A stretch of DNA of 36,186 nt from Alistipes sp. Lineage in GTDB: Bacteria > Bacteroidota > Bacteroidia > Bacteroidales > Rikenellaceae. The position numbers and the translations under genes were made by a program. The DNA is taken from NCBI GenBank assembly GCA_019422485.1, contig JAHZDG010000007.1, positions 39,369 to 75,554 on the forward strand. Reading direction: 5' to 3'. The stretch's first letter is position 1; each line of letters starts with the position of its first letter. The notes beneath the pieces were generated by a model that saw nothing but the letters and a program-made list of their open reading frames with translations, was not told the origin of the DNA and searched no databases. Of the stretch, positions 7,418 to 15,885 are shown one piece after another.

Positions 7418-8214
7418 CGACTTTCTTTTATCGAGGTCAGATCCAATACACTTTCATCGTCATACTCAAAATATCCGCTCTGGAGTACCCCCATGACATC
7501 TACTTCCACAAATTCCTCCGAAGTGTCGGCTCCCTGGCGATACAGTCCTCTCATATCAACCGTTACGACGCCTTCAGCGGACATTACCGCATCGATCAGT
7601 CGCTGGGTGTATAATACGCCGTCAAATGAGAGCGAGGTCTTAAAAGCATCCAGGGCGTCGATCACGTTCTGCTGTACCGTAGTCCTGGGGATCGATGGAT
7701 CATAATAGACGTTCATGTCGTAACGGATACGGTCTGCAGTGGTAGAGATTGCTTCTATCTTATCTCCGGCATAATTAATAGAATCCATATATCCTTTAAA
7801 GTTATATACCTCATCGGCACTTAACGGAACAATCTTTCCCTGTTCGTTTGTTTTCGCAACTTTGATGAAGATTTTTTTCTCTGACACCGCAATCGCTGCA
7901 ACTTTGATAATGCGCGCTTCGGGATCATCCTCAGCATAGTAGGCCGAGGTTGTCTTGTCGTCGAAAAGCAAGGTGTGCCCGTTCTGGAATCGGTAGGCCA
8001 TCTCGCGGTACCAGCGTTCAGTTCCACCCGCAATTTTGTCGACCATCTCTTCAATCTCCGTGCGAAATAAGTCCATGATCAACTCAAAAACATGGATGGC
8101 CACAGCCACCACGTAGGTCCACAACCGCCACTCGGCGGCCTTCGACGTCGATAATCCCATTTTCTCTAATTCGACTGCTTGGGAAGCCTGTATTTCAGCG
8201 ATCGTTCGTGCCAT
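7414..8214 (-). CDS. Baseplate J-like wedge protein (Mu gp47 type)
   Basis: This 266-residue protein fits a short version of the baseplate J family. It has a helical N-terminus (AAEWRLWTYVVAVAIHVFELIMDLFRTEIEEMV), a central beta part, and a C-terminal segment running AFKTSLSFDGVLYTQRLIDAVMSAEGVVTVDM, which resembles the end of J proteins where the wedge contacts its neighbours. It overlaps the upstream LysM gene by 20 bases and the downstream gpI-like gene by 4, as expected for genes made in fixed ratios in one operon. Proteins of this family build the baseplate wedge of contractile tails. Confidence 0.8.
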   Translation of the reverse strand: MARTIAEIQASQAVELEKMGLSTSKAAEWRLWTYVVAVAIHVFELIMDLFRTEIEEMVDKIAGGTERWYREMAYRFQNGHTLLFDDKTTSAYYAEDDPEARIIKVAAIAVSEKKIFIKVAKTNEQGKIVPLSADEVYNFKGYMDSINYAGDKIEAISTTADRIRYDMNVYYDPSIPRTTVQQNVIDALDAFKTSLSFDGVLYTQRLIDAVMSAEGVVTVDMRGLYRQGADTSEEFVEVDVMGVLQSGYFEYDDESVLDLTSIKESR

Positions 8215-8494
8215 TGTCGTAGGTCGTTATTTCTCGTGTTATCTCCTTGAGTATGCTTTGCTGCACCAAATTGCTCTCCGAATCAATGAGGACTGTAGAG
8301 CCTGCAAGCAGAGCAACATCGACATAAAAGCCGTCATCACTAAGGGCATTTATCCCCAAGGCTGCGAGAGCTGAAGGGTCGTTTTTTAGCTCCGTATTGT
8401 CTGAAAGCAATTTACCCAGCGCCTGTTGTGTCCCGTAATATTGCAATGCGATATCACGCAAGGACTGATTCGGCTGTACTTTAATAGTTTTCAT
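8195..8494 (-). CDS. LysM-like tail protein (gpX type)
   Basis: A small 99-residue protein. The first 50 residues fit a LysM-like fold: KVQPNQSLRDIALQYYGT followed by ALGKLLSDN. Phage tail protein X of P2 and relatives has this arrangement and sits near the baseplate hub, where it may help fix the spike. The gene overlaps gpW-like by 14 bases and J by 20 bases. The C-terminal half is not recognised. Confidence 0.75.
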   Translation of the reverse strand: MKTIKVQPNQSLRDIALQYYGTQQALGKLLSDNTELKNDPSALAALGINALSDDGFYVDVALLAGSTVLIDSESNLVQQSILKEITREITTYDNGTNDR

Positions 8495-8774
8495 ACTCTC
8501 CGTCGATGATCAGGTTTCCTTCGGTATCGAAAGCCGTTCGTTTAACACGAATGCCATCTGAAGCCATTTGTTTGGATACGGTCCGCAGAAAAAGGCCCGG
8601 ATTTTCATCCAGCAGATAATCGGCAGCACCAACCCCCATCGTGGGAAATTGCCCAAAGTCTCCTTGGGAAGCCAACAGGATGTCACCTTTGTGCTGGCCC
8701 GTACTCTCGGTGTAACGGATATCGCCAGAGGACACATCAAGATCCCCGGTCTCTGTTTGCATAATATCCAGCAT
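8481..8774 (-). CDS. Baseplate gpW/gp25-like protein (Mu gp46 position)
   Basis: The 97-residue product shows the features of the small baseplate lysozyme-like family (T4 gp25, P2 gpW, without catalytic function): GDLDVSSGDIRYTESTGQH at the start, ILLASQGDFGQFPTMGVGAADYLLDENPG in the middle. Its position directly before the LysM and J genes agrees with the Mu order gp45-gp46-gp47. The start ATG is 6 bases downstream of the previous stop. These proteins contact the tube and sheath in the baseplate inner ring. Confidence 0.75.
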   Translation of the reverse strand: MLDIMQTETGDLDVSSGDIRYTESTGQHKGDILLASQGDFGQFPTMGVGAADYLLDENPGLFLRTVSKQMASDGIRVKRTAFDTEGNLIIDGEYENY

Positions 8775-8780
8775 ATCCTT

Positions 8781-9005
8781 CTATTTAATCGACCCGATAA
8801 ACTTTCCCGTTACGGCACCTCCTCCAGCCGGTGCAATCAAACCGGAAGAGTATGTAATTTCGGCCGATCGTATCGCATCCGCAATACTTTTAGCCAATTC
8901 GGTTGCCACGCGATCGATCGCGCCCTGGCGATCATCACTCGTATCGTTCATTACCTGCGTAAAGGCACGAGCGACATCTTCTTTGATTTTGCCTTCGTCC
9001 AACAT
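8781..9005 (-). CDS. Small tail-cluster protein of unknown function
   Basis: A 74-residue protein with a helical acidic N-terminal half (VARAFTQVMNDTSDDRQGAIDRVATELAKSIADAI, over two segments) and a glycine-rich C-terminus (GLIAPAGGGAVTGKFIGSIK). It fits tightly between the spike and gpW-like genes (1 and 6 bases). The glycine-rich end resembles short tip or membrane-active segments, but nothing more can be said. It has no counterpart in Mu that I recognise. Confidence 0.65.
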   Translation of the reverse strand: MLDEGKIKEDVARAFTQVMNDTSDDRQGAIDRVATELAKSIADAIRSAEITYSSGLIAPAGGGAVTGKFIGSIK

Positions 9006-9006
9006 A

Positions 9007-9507
9007 TCACCCTTCCAAATAATTGTTCAAATCGCCCCGTATCTCGTCAAATTCGGCCTTATTGATCGGGATGCCCGATGGGCCTACATTGGTAGTGACC
9101 GTCAGCCTTCCTATGGCTTCGCACAGCCTGGTCAATGTCCTTTTAAGGCCCGATTCATTCTTTCTTATGGTGAAACCGCCTTGGGTAATCACCATATCGA
9201 CACCCTGAATGGAAAGCAGCAGCTTATCTATTCGTGAGAACATGGAGACGTAGAGCATCGAACTACCACCCAGGCGTGAGACAATCACCCGGCTGCCTTG
9301 TGAAGGAATCACACACATCCCCTCGTTATTTCCGTTCGAAGCTGCCCGCAATAGGACATCTTCATAGATCACTCCTTCAAAATTGACACAACAGGTTCGT
9401 TCATCCTCGTTCACGCTCTCGATCTCTGCCGGGAAACTCCCGTCGGATGCCTCCCGAAGACGCCTTTCAAATACCTGCCTAAACCGATCTTTCTCTTTGA
9501 GTCCCAT
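9007..9507 (-). CDS. Baseplate spike / assembly protein V-like (Mu gp45)
   Basis: The 166-residue product resembles phage baseplate V and spike proteins: an N-terminal helix, then an OB-like segment (FPAEIESVNEDERTCCVNF), and a turn-rich middle (CVIPSQGSRVIVSRLGG). The spike punctures the outer membrane. ATG at 9505-9507 is chosen over the upstream TTG, since it lies one base after the previous stop (TGA-C-ATG), the same spacing as the next junction upstream. The C-terminus (VGPSGIPINKAEFDEIRGDLNNYLEG) matches the end seen in related Bacteroidetes phages. Confidence 0.75.
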   Translation of the reverse strand: MGLKEKDRFRQVFERRLREASDGSFPAEIESVNEDERTCCVNFEGVIYEDVLLRAASNGNNEGMCVIPSQGSRVIVSRLGGSSMLYVSMFSRIDKLLLSIQGVDMVITQGGFTIRKNESGLKRTLTRLCEAIGRLTVTTNVGPSGIPINKAEFDEIRGDLNNYLEG

Positions 9508-9508
9508 G

Positions 9509-10462
9509 TCAGATCCGAATACCAATTTCTACCGTTCTCCGAGCCCCACCGACCCCAAAAGAGGTCTCTACCGATTCGACGTAATAGTCGCCGTCCCGCT
9601 GAGGATACACCGGATCTCTCAAACAAGCAACCATACAGGGACTCGCATATGGCTGCAGGAAGGTTTTAATCTGGCCCGTATAGCCATCAAATCTATACCG
9701 GCTCAATTCTCTTTCAGCCAGAGTTTTCAGCTCTTCCAGGCTTTCAATGTCATAGAAGTAGAGCGTCTTTGTCGCTCCGTCTTTATCTCCCAGCGAAGCT
9801 TCGACCTTGGTGCCATCCTTTTTGAAACAGATCGCTTTGATCTCAAGTTTCACATTTTCTCCTCGTTGATACTGGAGCTTATCATCGCTGATGACATTGC
9901 GCCTCAAAACATATTGCACCTTGTCACCAATCACCTTGTATGGTCTGCATGCATAAATTTGCCCCTGCAGATCAAAAAATACAGACAGCCCGTAAATGGT
10001 CTTCAGCTTCGAGAGAATGTAGGCTACCGATTTGTCCTTGTATGCGAAGTTTTTAAGGGTCAGCGTCTCGGCGTAGGCCACCTTCAGTCCACATTTTGCC
10101 AGCAATTCGGCGAGCGTCGTTGTGCCCGATGTGGTGATTTTTCGCTGGCGGCAACCATAAAACTCATCCTCACAGGTAATCTCTATGGGGGTTTTCAGGT
10201 CGATTCCTTTGACGTAGCCAACAAATTCGGTGCGCAGCTGGCCGTCATAGCCCAGGCGAATGTGAACCGCATCTCCGACAGCTATCTGTTCAGCTGTCGG
10301 AACCTTCGTCGGCGGCGTGTCTTTCTGCCGAAGAAGAGCGGTTACAGGAACCTTGATAATAGCTGTTGCCATCAGAGAATGAATCGAACGCGTGATATGA
10401 ACATCGTTCACTGTCCGGAAACGTTTGCCTCCAATGGTAATTTCGCATGAAAGAGCATACAT
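9509..10462 (-). CDS. Late control gene D / gp44-like baseplate hub protein
   Basis: This 317-residue protein has the look of the gpD/gp27-like hub family: an N-terminal barrel (EITIGGKRF...VHITRSIHSLMATAIIKVP), a second beta domain (VGDAVHIRLGYDGQLRTEFVGYVKGI), and a C-terminal part ending DGDYYVESVETSFGVGGARRTVEIGIRI, which is characteristic. It would form the ring joining tube and spike. ATG at 10460-10462 is preferred because it lies one base after the upstream stop. In Mu this position is gpP (gp44). Confidence 0.8.
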   Translation of the reverse strand: MYALSCEITIGGKRFRTVNDVHITRSIHSLMATAIIKVPVTALLRQKDTPPTKVPTAEQIAVGDAVHIRLGYDGQLRTEFVGYVKGIDLKTPIEITCEDEFYGCRQRKITTSGTTTLAELLAKCGLKVAYAETLTLKNFAYKDKSVAYILSKLKTIYGLSVFFDLQGQIYACRPYKVIGDKVQYVLRRNVISDDKLQYQRGENVKLEIKAICFKKDGTKVEASLGDKDGATKTLYFYDIESLEELKTLAERELSRYRFDGYTGQIKTFLQPYASPCMVACLRDPVYPQRDGDYYVESVETSFGVGGARRTVEIGIRI

Positions 10463-10463
10463 A

Positions 10464-11063
10464 TCACACAATTTCAAGTTCAAAGGGCAGATCTGTCACG
10501 CAGGACAACTTGACCAACTGCATATCCTCAGATCCCCCCATGACGGGGAAATCATACGATTCGATCACGACCTGATCATTCCCTCCTAAAAGAATGTCCG
10601 TCAGGGCGCACACCAATTCCACCGATTCGTTCCTGGCGCATAAGTCTCGAATTTTTACAAGTTCATCCTCTGGATATGTACGGTCTTGATTCCATAACAT
10701 CCCGGTTATTTCAATCTTCCAGTCATCTTGATAGATCAACTCTTTGATACTTCCTGCGCCTCCTGGAAGAGGGGTTTTCTCGATTCGTTTACCTCCGGAT
10801 GGATGGATCACGGCCGCCGGAATTTCGAGCCCGCCAAGGATGACCGGCATGAAGTAATAGCGCCCTCGCGCATCTTTCCCGTAGATGGGTGTACCGGTTG
10901 ATGTCTCCAGCTGGAGGCTCGCCTTCGAGGGTATATTAAAATCTTCTCCTGGCGTGATTGATCCTGTTTTATTTAGCCGGTCAATGAAGATGCCCGGATA
11001 AAACAGCCCTTTGTATCCTGCAGCCGAGAGAAGCAACTGTCCAATATTAAATCTATGCTTCAT
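10464..11063 (-). CDS. DUF6046-like tail protein
   Basis: A 199-residue protein that I associate with DUF6046, a family seen in Bacteroidetes contractile-tail phages; the assignment is from memory of its pattern (FYPGIFIDRLNKTGSITPGEDFNIPSKASLQ, DDWKIEITGMLWNQDRTYPEDEL). It occupies the place between tape measure and hub where Mu has gpN (gp43), so a role in the baseplate or tail tip is likely. The ATG at 11061-11063 overlaps the end of the tape measure by 11 bases and is preferred over an upstream start in the same frame. Confidence 0.7.
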   Translation of the reverse strand: MKHRFNIGQLLLSAAGYKGLFYPGIFIDRLNKTGSITPGEDFNIPSKASLQLETSTGTPIYGKDARGRYYFMPVILGGLEIPAAVIHPSGGKRIEKTPLPGGAGSIKELIYQDDWKIEITGMLWNQDRTYPEDELVKIRDLCARNESVELVCALTDILLGGNDQVVIESYDFPVMGGSEDMQLVKLSCVTDLPFELEIV

Positions 11064-13551
11064 AGTCATCGATTGCATCTGCCAGCACTTTTATGATCTC
11101 CTCGCGGATCTGATCGTATCCTCTGCCATCCGCGTTAGCGATATTGATCACCACCTGGTCGCAGAATTTTTCAAGAGGCATGAATCGACTGGACTTTGAA
11201 TAATTCATGTCATCAGCGACGGCCACCTGTTGGGGTGTTGTATCGGAAGGCAAAGCGACAGCTTCACTCTGAGGAAGCGATACAGCCATAGATGCAGCAG
11301 CTGCCGCACCCAGGCCTGCCATGCGAACAGGCATCAACTTGGAGATGATCGCGCCATAGCTCGTTGAGCCCTTCAAGTCGGGGACGGTGTCCAGATAGAA
11401 TGTATCTTTGTCTCGGCCTGTAGATTTGCGGGCATTCCCACCGGTGGTACCGGTAGTTCGCGGGTTTATTGACCGGTCACTGGACAGATCAGGGGTTACG
11501 TTACCTGTCAGATCATCCTGAAGCTGTTTAGCCTGCTGACTTTTCGCCCAGCTCTCGGCTCCCTTTTGGGCTCCTTTCCGGTAGGCTCCGCTCCAGTCTG
11601 CTTCATGAAGATCTGTTACAATCTTGGCCGTTGCCGTTATGGGGTTGGCCTCAAAAAGCCGTCCAGCTCCCTCTTTGGCAGATTGCCAGGCACCCTTAAA
11701 GTCTCCCGTAAAAAGCTTCCAGATGGCTTTTCCGAGACTGCCGATCCCTGATACAATGTTTTTTATAACACCCAGGATGCCGTCCGAAAGAATCCGTCCA
11801 AACAATTTAATGGATTCCCATGTCCCCATGACAACCTTTCGGAACCCCTCAAACTTATTCCAGGCCCAGACAATTGAAGCCACCAGGGCACCAATAGCTG
11901 CAACCACCCAAACAACCGGACAGGCGTATAGCGCCGTATTCAATCCCCATTGAGTCCCGGTCCATATGGCGGTAGCCGTTGTCACCATGCCATCCCACAG
12001 AGCTTTGGCCTTGGCTGCGGCAGTTGCCCCCCATAGGGCGAGTTTTTGGGCATTGATGGCCACCGTGGCGGCTGCCACTACAGTCGTCAGCCCCCAGACC
12101 AATGGGTTCCCGGATGCCAGACTGTCGAACCACCCGGTAAAGAACCCTACCACGCCATCCAGAACAGGGAGCATGACCGAAAGCAAGGATCCGGCTAAGT
12201 CCAGACCCGTATTGATCACTGGCATGACAGCCTCTCCGATGTCGACCATCTGCATCTTGAGCGAATTCCACAACTCGGAAGCCCGCTGCAGAGGGTTGGC
12301 CGAAAATTCGATCGCCTTGGCCGTTTCTCCGGATGAATTGCGGACCTCCCGCATGACCCGGTTGAGTTTATCGACATCGGAAGTGAGAACCGCAAAGGCA
12401 TTGCGGGCCTCTTTATCACGCAAGCCCATATTCTCCAGGATGTTTGCTTTTTGCTCATCCGTTTTTGTTCCGAGCAGCGCATTAAGATCCCGAGCGATAT
12501 CTACCAGGGATCTCATTTTTCCCTGGGCATCGAATATCTGCACCCCATAGTCACGCATCGCCTTTTGCACATCTCCACGACCCAGTACGCTGAATGCATT
12601 TTCCATCAGTACGGAAGCCCGTTCCGCGCTTTGACCTTTACCAGTCATGTAGGCAAAAACTCCGGCCACATCCTGATAGGCGATTCCGAGGTTAGACGCG
12701 CCGGCAATCAAATTGGGCATATACCGTGCGAAATCGGCGAACTCACCAGCACCCACGCGCTTTGAGGCAAAGAATGTGTCCAGAATATCCATGGCGCTGG
12801 CCTGGTCACCTACAATACTCAGTGTTTGGGCAAGAGCACCTGCGGCGATATCCATCTGCACGAATCCCCCTTTGGCCCCTTTCTGCACGGCATCAAGGAT
12901 TTCGAGCGAGCGATCCACCTCGCCGACCTGGGAGATGATCTGCTCGAAGCCCACAGGGGCTATGGAGATATCCGCCTTGTTGTCGGCTGTGATCCGTTTG
13001 ATTCTCTCCGAAAGATCTGCCAGCCCCGCCTCGTCGAGCTGGGCGGTGACGTTGACCTTGGCCATATTCTCCTGGAAACGCATCGCCCCGAACACGCTGC
13101 CACCAACGGCCGCCGAAGCCATGGCGACCGGGTTCGAGAGCATGCCGCCCGTAAGACTGTCCAGCTGCGAAAAAGCCCGTTTGAGGGCTCCGCCTCGTCC
13201 TGCGCCTTCCAACTTGTCGAGTTTTCCGGACAGTGCATCGATCTCCCTGTTGTACTGTCCGATCTGGTGCAGCGCCGAGGCGGGCAGCAATTCCTTTTCG
13301 GCCTGCAGCAGGTCGATACGGGCTTTGAGCGTCGAGATACTACCTCCCAGATCTTTGGTAGAAGCCTGCAGTAACTTGTTTTTTTGAGTCAGCCCCTCCA
13401 GTTTACTGATAGTAGCCGACGAGGCGCCCGTGATCTTTTGCAAAGATCCGGACACCTTGTCGGTCAGAGAGAGTATGTACTGATAGGTTCTCGAAATAAC
13501 GATACTCCAGGTACTCGGCCATCCGAAGCTGGTGCGCCCACTGAGCATCAT
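11053..13551 (-). CDS. Tail tape measure protein
   Basis: At 832 residues this is the longest structural protein. The N-terminal 130 residues are coiled coil (ISKLEGLTQKNKLLQASTKDL...). A TP901-type tape measure core follows (about 140-420), with FGAMRFQENMAKV and YMTGKGQSAERASVLMENAFSVLGRG. Two hydrophobic segments near residues 480-515 and 540-565 (ALYACPVVWVVAAIGALVASIVWAW) may insert in the host membrane during DNA entry. The only ATG starts in frame are 13551 and 13548, so the gene overlaps the frameshifted chaperone extension by about 150 bases in another frame. Its length should set tail length. Confidence 0.85.
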   Translation of the reverse strand: MMLSGRTSFGWPSTWSIVISRTYQYILSLTDKVSGSLQKITGASSATISKLEGLTQKNKLLQASTKDLGGSISTLKARIDLLQAEKELLPASALHQIGQYNREIDALSGKLDKLEGAGRGGALKRAFSQLDSLTGGMLSNPVAMASAAVGGSVFGAMRFQENMAKVNVTAQLDEAGLADLSERIKRITADNKADISIAPVGFEQIISQVGEVDRSLEILDAVQKGAKGGFVQMDIAAGALAQTLSIVGDQASAMDILDTFFASKRVGAGEFADFARYMPNLIAGASNLGIAYQDVAGVFAYMTGKGQSAERASVLMENAFSVLGRGDVQKAMRDYGVQIFDAQGKMRSLVDIARDLNALLGTKTDEQKANILENMGLRDKEARNAFAVLTSDVDKLNRVMREVRNSSGETAKAIEFSANPLQRASELWNSLKMQMVDIGEAVMPVINTGLDLAGSLLSVMLPVLDGVVGFFTGWFDSLASGNPLVWGLTTVVAAATVAINAQKLALWGATAAAKAKALWDGMVTTATAIWTGTQWGLNTALYACPVVWVVAAIGALVASIVWAWNKFEGFRKVVMGTWESIKLFGRILSDGILGVIKNIVSGIGSLGKAIWKLFTGDFKGAWQSAKEGAGRLFEANPITATAKIVTDLHEADWSGAYRKGAQKGAESWAKSQQAKQLQDDLTGNVTPDLSSDRSINPRTTGTTGGNARKSTGRDKDTFYLDTVPDLKGSTSYGAIISKLMPVRMAGLGAAAAASMAVSLPQSEAVALPSDTTPQQVAVADDMNYSKSSRFMPLEKFCDQVVINIANADGRGYDQIREEIIKVLADAIDDYEA

Positions 13552-13648
13552 CCAGGGTTTCTGGCTGCAGATGGAGCTGAGACAGGATCATGGCATCGGC
13601 AATCAGCAGCCATCCAGATAGTGAAGCGGTTCGAGTCCCGCTTACAGC
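13403..13648 (-). CDS. -1 frameshift extension of tail assembly chaperone (gpGT-like)
   Basis: This 81-codon frame has no need of its own start. It is entered from the chaperone gene by slipping at A AAA AAG (13648-13654, minus strand), directly before the chaperone stop. The fused product would have 182 residues. A hairpin AAGCGG-N8-CCGCTT follows the slippery site after CTGT. The extension contains an ORF with an internal ATG (residue 20). Mu itself makes its gp41/gp42 chaperones by a frameshift, as do lambda G-GT and many other tailed phages, so the mechanism is expected at this position. Confidence 0.75.
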   Translation of the reverse strand, partial: AVSGTRTASLSGWLLIADAMILSQLHLQPETLDDAQWAHQLRMAEYLEYRYFENLSVHTLSDRQGVRIFAKDHGRLVGYYQ

Positions 13649-13950
13649 TTTTTTAACTCGCCCTCCTTGACCTCGATCAGTTCGCCGATTTTTTGCGAGA
13701 TTCCCAGAAAGAAGCTGTCATCATCCTTGATCTGTTCGTCACCACCGAGCCAACAGTTTTTCAGAATTATCCCATCGTATTTGAGGGGATCGTTACGACC
13801 AATCACGGCAGCTGCCGAGAGAATGTTGCGGTCAGGCTTTTTCAGGTAACATCTCTTGCCATCGGCGGTATAGACATATACATCACCATGTTTTTTCTTC
13901 CATATAGCGATCTGTTCCTCGATCGTCATTTCTTTTTTGTCTTGAGGCAT
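13642..13950 (-). CDS. Tail assembly chaperone (Mu gp41 position)
   Basis: The 102-residue acidic protein (EEQIAIWKKKHGDVYVYTADGKRCYLKKPDR, then helical with DDDSFF and EVKEGELKKL) lies between tube and tape measure, the fixed position of tail chaperones. These bind the tape measure and guide tube polymerisation, and are absent from the finished tail. The normal product stops at TAA 13642-13644. Its last codons contain the slippery site that yields a longer form. ATG at 13948-13950 follows a triplet of TTTAA-like boxes with 11-nt spacing. Confidence 0.75.
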   Translation of the reverse strand: MPQDKKEMTIEEQIAIWKKKHGDVYVYTADGKRCYLKKPDRNILSAAAVIGRNDPLKYDGIILKNCWLGGDEQIKDDDSFFLGISQKIGELIEVKEGELKKL

Positions 13951-13953
13951 TGT

Positions 13954-13980
13954 TTAAAACAGTTTTGAATAGTGATTAAA
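13954..13980 (-). repeat. 11-nt-phased TTTAA box triplet before the chaperone gene
   Basis: Plus-strand TTAAA, TTGAA and TTAAA start at 13954, 13965 and 13976. Read on the minus strand this is TTTAA-N6-TTCAA-N6-TTTAA ending 3 bases before the ATG. It partly overlaps the tail tube stop codon. Confidence 0.5.
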
Positions 13981-14401
13981 TGCCGTATTCGATATCCATC
14001 GCCACAAACGGCAGCGCATGTTCGGAGTAAGCATCCCCCTCTTTCATGCCTTCGGGAATTTCGGATACTGAGGCCGAAAAAATTCTGTCAGTGGTAACAA
14101 CTCCATTTTGAGAAGCATACACCACATGGATATCGAATTCGACATCCATGATATCGGTGTATCCAGCCGCCCGGGCCGAACGATTCAGGGCCATCAGTTC
14201 GCTTTGCAGGATGGTCAATGTCCCGCTGAACTCGCGTCGTTTATGCTGGATGGCTCGAGGCATTCGCCCTTGTCCATGGAGGGGCTCCTTTTCTTTCTTG
14301 GAGGTATATTCAATACCGCGAAGCCCCCCGACCAATTGCCCGAAGAGCCAAACCTCAAGGTCTCCGTAGGCATATTCTCTTTTATTGATCCGTACACTCA
14401 T
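13976..14401 (-). CDS. Tail tube protein (Mu gpM type)
   Basis: The 141-residue protein directly follows the sheath gene, as tube genes do in Mu and P2. It is rich in beta strands: YAYGDLEVWLFGQLVGGLRGIEY, then a TLTILQSELMALNRSARAAGYTDIMDVEFDIHVVY segment. Hexamers of such proteins stack to form the inner tube through which DNA passes. Length and position match; sequence motifs are modest. Confidence 0.75.
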   Translation of the reverse strand: MSVRINKREYAYGDLEVWLFGQLVGGLRGIEYTSKKEKEPLHGQGRMPRAIQHKRREFSGTLTILQSELMALNRSARAAGYTDIMDVEFDIHVVYASQNGVVTTDRIFSASVSEIPEGMKEGDAYSEHALPFVAMDIEYGI

Positions 14402-14405
14402 AATG

Positions 14406-15572
14406 TTAGCTTAAGGCGGGGTTTTTCAATGCAAAGTTGAAGTTGATCGTACTGGTCACCCCTTGCGGCGTCAATGACCCGTTGATGGTGATCGTTTCGC
14501 TGGAAAGGATGTTTTGATCGGACGGGATATCTACCTCGAAATCGCTGATTTGAGAACCCATTTGTTCGTTGATCGCATTTTCGATATCACCGATCAGGCT
14601 TCTCCGAAATCCTTCAGGAAGAGTCCCGTCGGATTCAATGAGGACATTTTCGTCCAACTGATCCAGCAATGTATTGTAGATGATCAGATAGGCTTTATCG
14701 GTCACCCGTCCGTAGTTGAGCTTGGAATAGTCATCCGTGTCCGGTGCTGCCATATGACAGCCGTTCAGGTAGCACCCATTGCGCGTTGGGAATCCCCGAT
14801 AAAAGACATATCCGGCGTCATGGAGAATTTCCCACAATCCCGATACCTCCTTGTAATTTCGTCCGTCGGTCATCCAGCCGTCTGTGGCGATGGACCCCGA
14901 GCGAACCCTGCCAAGGGACTGATGAACCTCCATGGATGCTGCTCGCCCGAGGACCTGACCGATCGCTGCGGTTTTATTCGTTACGTCATCCGAAGCCATC
15001 ACGTATATGACTCGGTTTTGACTGCCCTCCACGGGTTTAAACAGCTCTTCGGTTGTTCCATCCCAACCACATGCCGGCACAAACAAGCGTGCCGGGCGGA
15101 CTTGCGATTCGGCATAGCTATCCAAAAGACTCTGGGCTGCAGCACCTGCATCGATTGCATCCTGATCGATGCCTTGAGTGATGGTTGCTTCATACTCTGC
15201 CGGAGGAATTCGATTGATACCCAGCAGCCGGATGCGATCTCCCGCCGCATCCATCAGCTTTGCTAGGGGGCCATCAGCTGCACACATGGCGGTAAGTGTG
15301 GTTGCTTCAGCAACAACCAGCAGATGCAATTCAGCGCCCTCGCCGTTTTGGGTATAAAACGCCTTCACCTCCTTGTCGATCAGCGGATTTTCCTTGCTGG
15401 TTACGCCGAGGGTGGTCAGATCTCGCACCGAAGAGAGCTGGTAATGTTTATTCAAAACCAGTTTTTCTGAAACTTCTTTACCGGTGAGAATCATGCCCGC
15501 TATACCGTCGGACAAGACCGTAGTGCGTCCAAGATTCCCATTCCCCAGGTTTATGTGAACGTTTGGTAACAT
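14406..15572 (-). CDS. Contractile tail sheath protein (DUF2586 type, Mu gpL counterpart)
   Basis: A 388-residue protein matching the DUF2586 sheath-like family of Bacteroidetes phages: VHINLGNGNLGRTT at the N-terminus, ALHLL-type core strands (GAELHLLVVAEATTLTAMC), and a C-terminus with DIENAINEQMGSQISDFEVDIPSDQNIL followed by a long strand that in sheaths donates to the neighbour. Contraction of the sheath drives the spike through the envelope. It starts the tail part of the operon. Confidence 0.8.
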   Translation of the reverse strand: MLPNVHINLGNGNLGRTTVLSDGIAGMILTGKEVSEKLVLNKHYQLSSVRDLTTLGVTSKENPLIDKEVKAFYTQNGEGAELHLLVVAEATTLTAMCAADGPLAKLMDAAGDRIRLLGINRIPPAEYEATITQGIDQDAIDAGAAAQSLLDSYAESQVRPARLFVPACGWDGTTEELFKPVEGSQNRVIYVMASDDVTNKTAAIGQVLGRAASMEVHQSLGRVRSGSIATDGWMTDGRNYKEVSGLWEILHDAGYVFYRGFPTRNGCYLNGCHMAAPDTDDYSKLNYGRVTDKAYLIIYNTLLDQLDENVLIESDGTLPEGFRRSLIGDIENAINEQMGSQISDFEVDIPSDQNILSSETITINGSLTPQGVTSTINFNFALKNPALS

Positions 15573-15576
15573 GATT

Positions 15577-15885
15577 TTACGCTTTTACAGTTCGAACTTT
15601 CCCATTCGGATTGATTGTATTCTGGTGCAAAATGGCCAAATTTTTATGCGCCTCCAGAAAAACCTGGTTATCCGTAGTGACGTGGAATTCCTTGCATTCG
15701 GGATAGCTTTTCTTGTAGTGTTGAACCAGTTTTTTTACCGGATCATCCTCTTTGGCCTTCTTTGGGGTAGAGGCTGCCACAGATTCATCCGAAACGCTTT
15801 GCTCGGTTTGGGGATCTGCAGGTGCAGGCACCTGTTCTGCGGATTCGGGCGACAGTGTCTGTTCTTTCTCTTGCGTTGATTTCAT
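15577..15885 (-). CDS. Small conserved-looking phage protein, function unknown
   Basis: The 102-residue product has a disordered, proline/glutamate-rich N-terminal half (SPESAEQVPAPADPQTEQSV) and an ordered basic C-terminal half (DDPVKKLVQHYKKSYPECKEFHVTTDNQVFLEAHKNLAILHQ). ATG at 15883-15885 overlaps the spanin stop by 4 bases and is preferred over the longer upstream extension, which would overlap it by nearly 100. It sits between lysis and tail genes; no function is proposed. Confidence 0.7.
   Translation of the reverse strand: MKSTQEKEQTLSPESAEQVPAPADPQTEQSVSDESVAASTPKKAKEDDPVKKLVQHYKKSYPECKEFHVTTDNQVFLEAHKNLAILHQNTINPNGKVRTVKA

Noticed and set aside
9383..10450. 355-codon plus-strand ORF
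   Set aside because: It is antisense to the hub and spike genes, has no motifs, and cannot coexist with the tight minus-strand gene order.
12713..13387. Long plus-strand ORFs opposite the tape measure
   Set aside because: High-GC shadow frames of a helical protein; no family features.
13618..13645. T-arm-like sequence GGTTCGAGTCCCGC on the plus strand
   Set aside because: It is the complement of the frameshift hairpin; no acceptor stem or other arm is present, so a tRNA is not supported.
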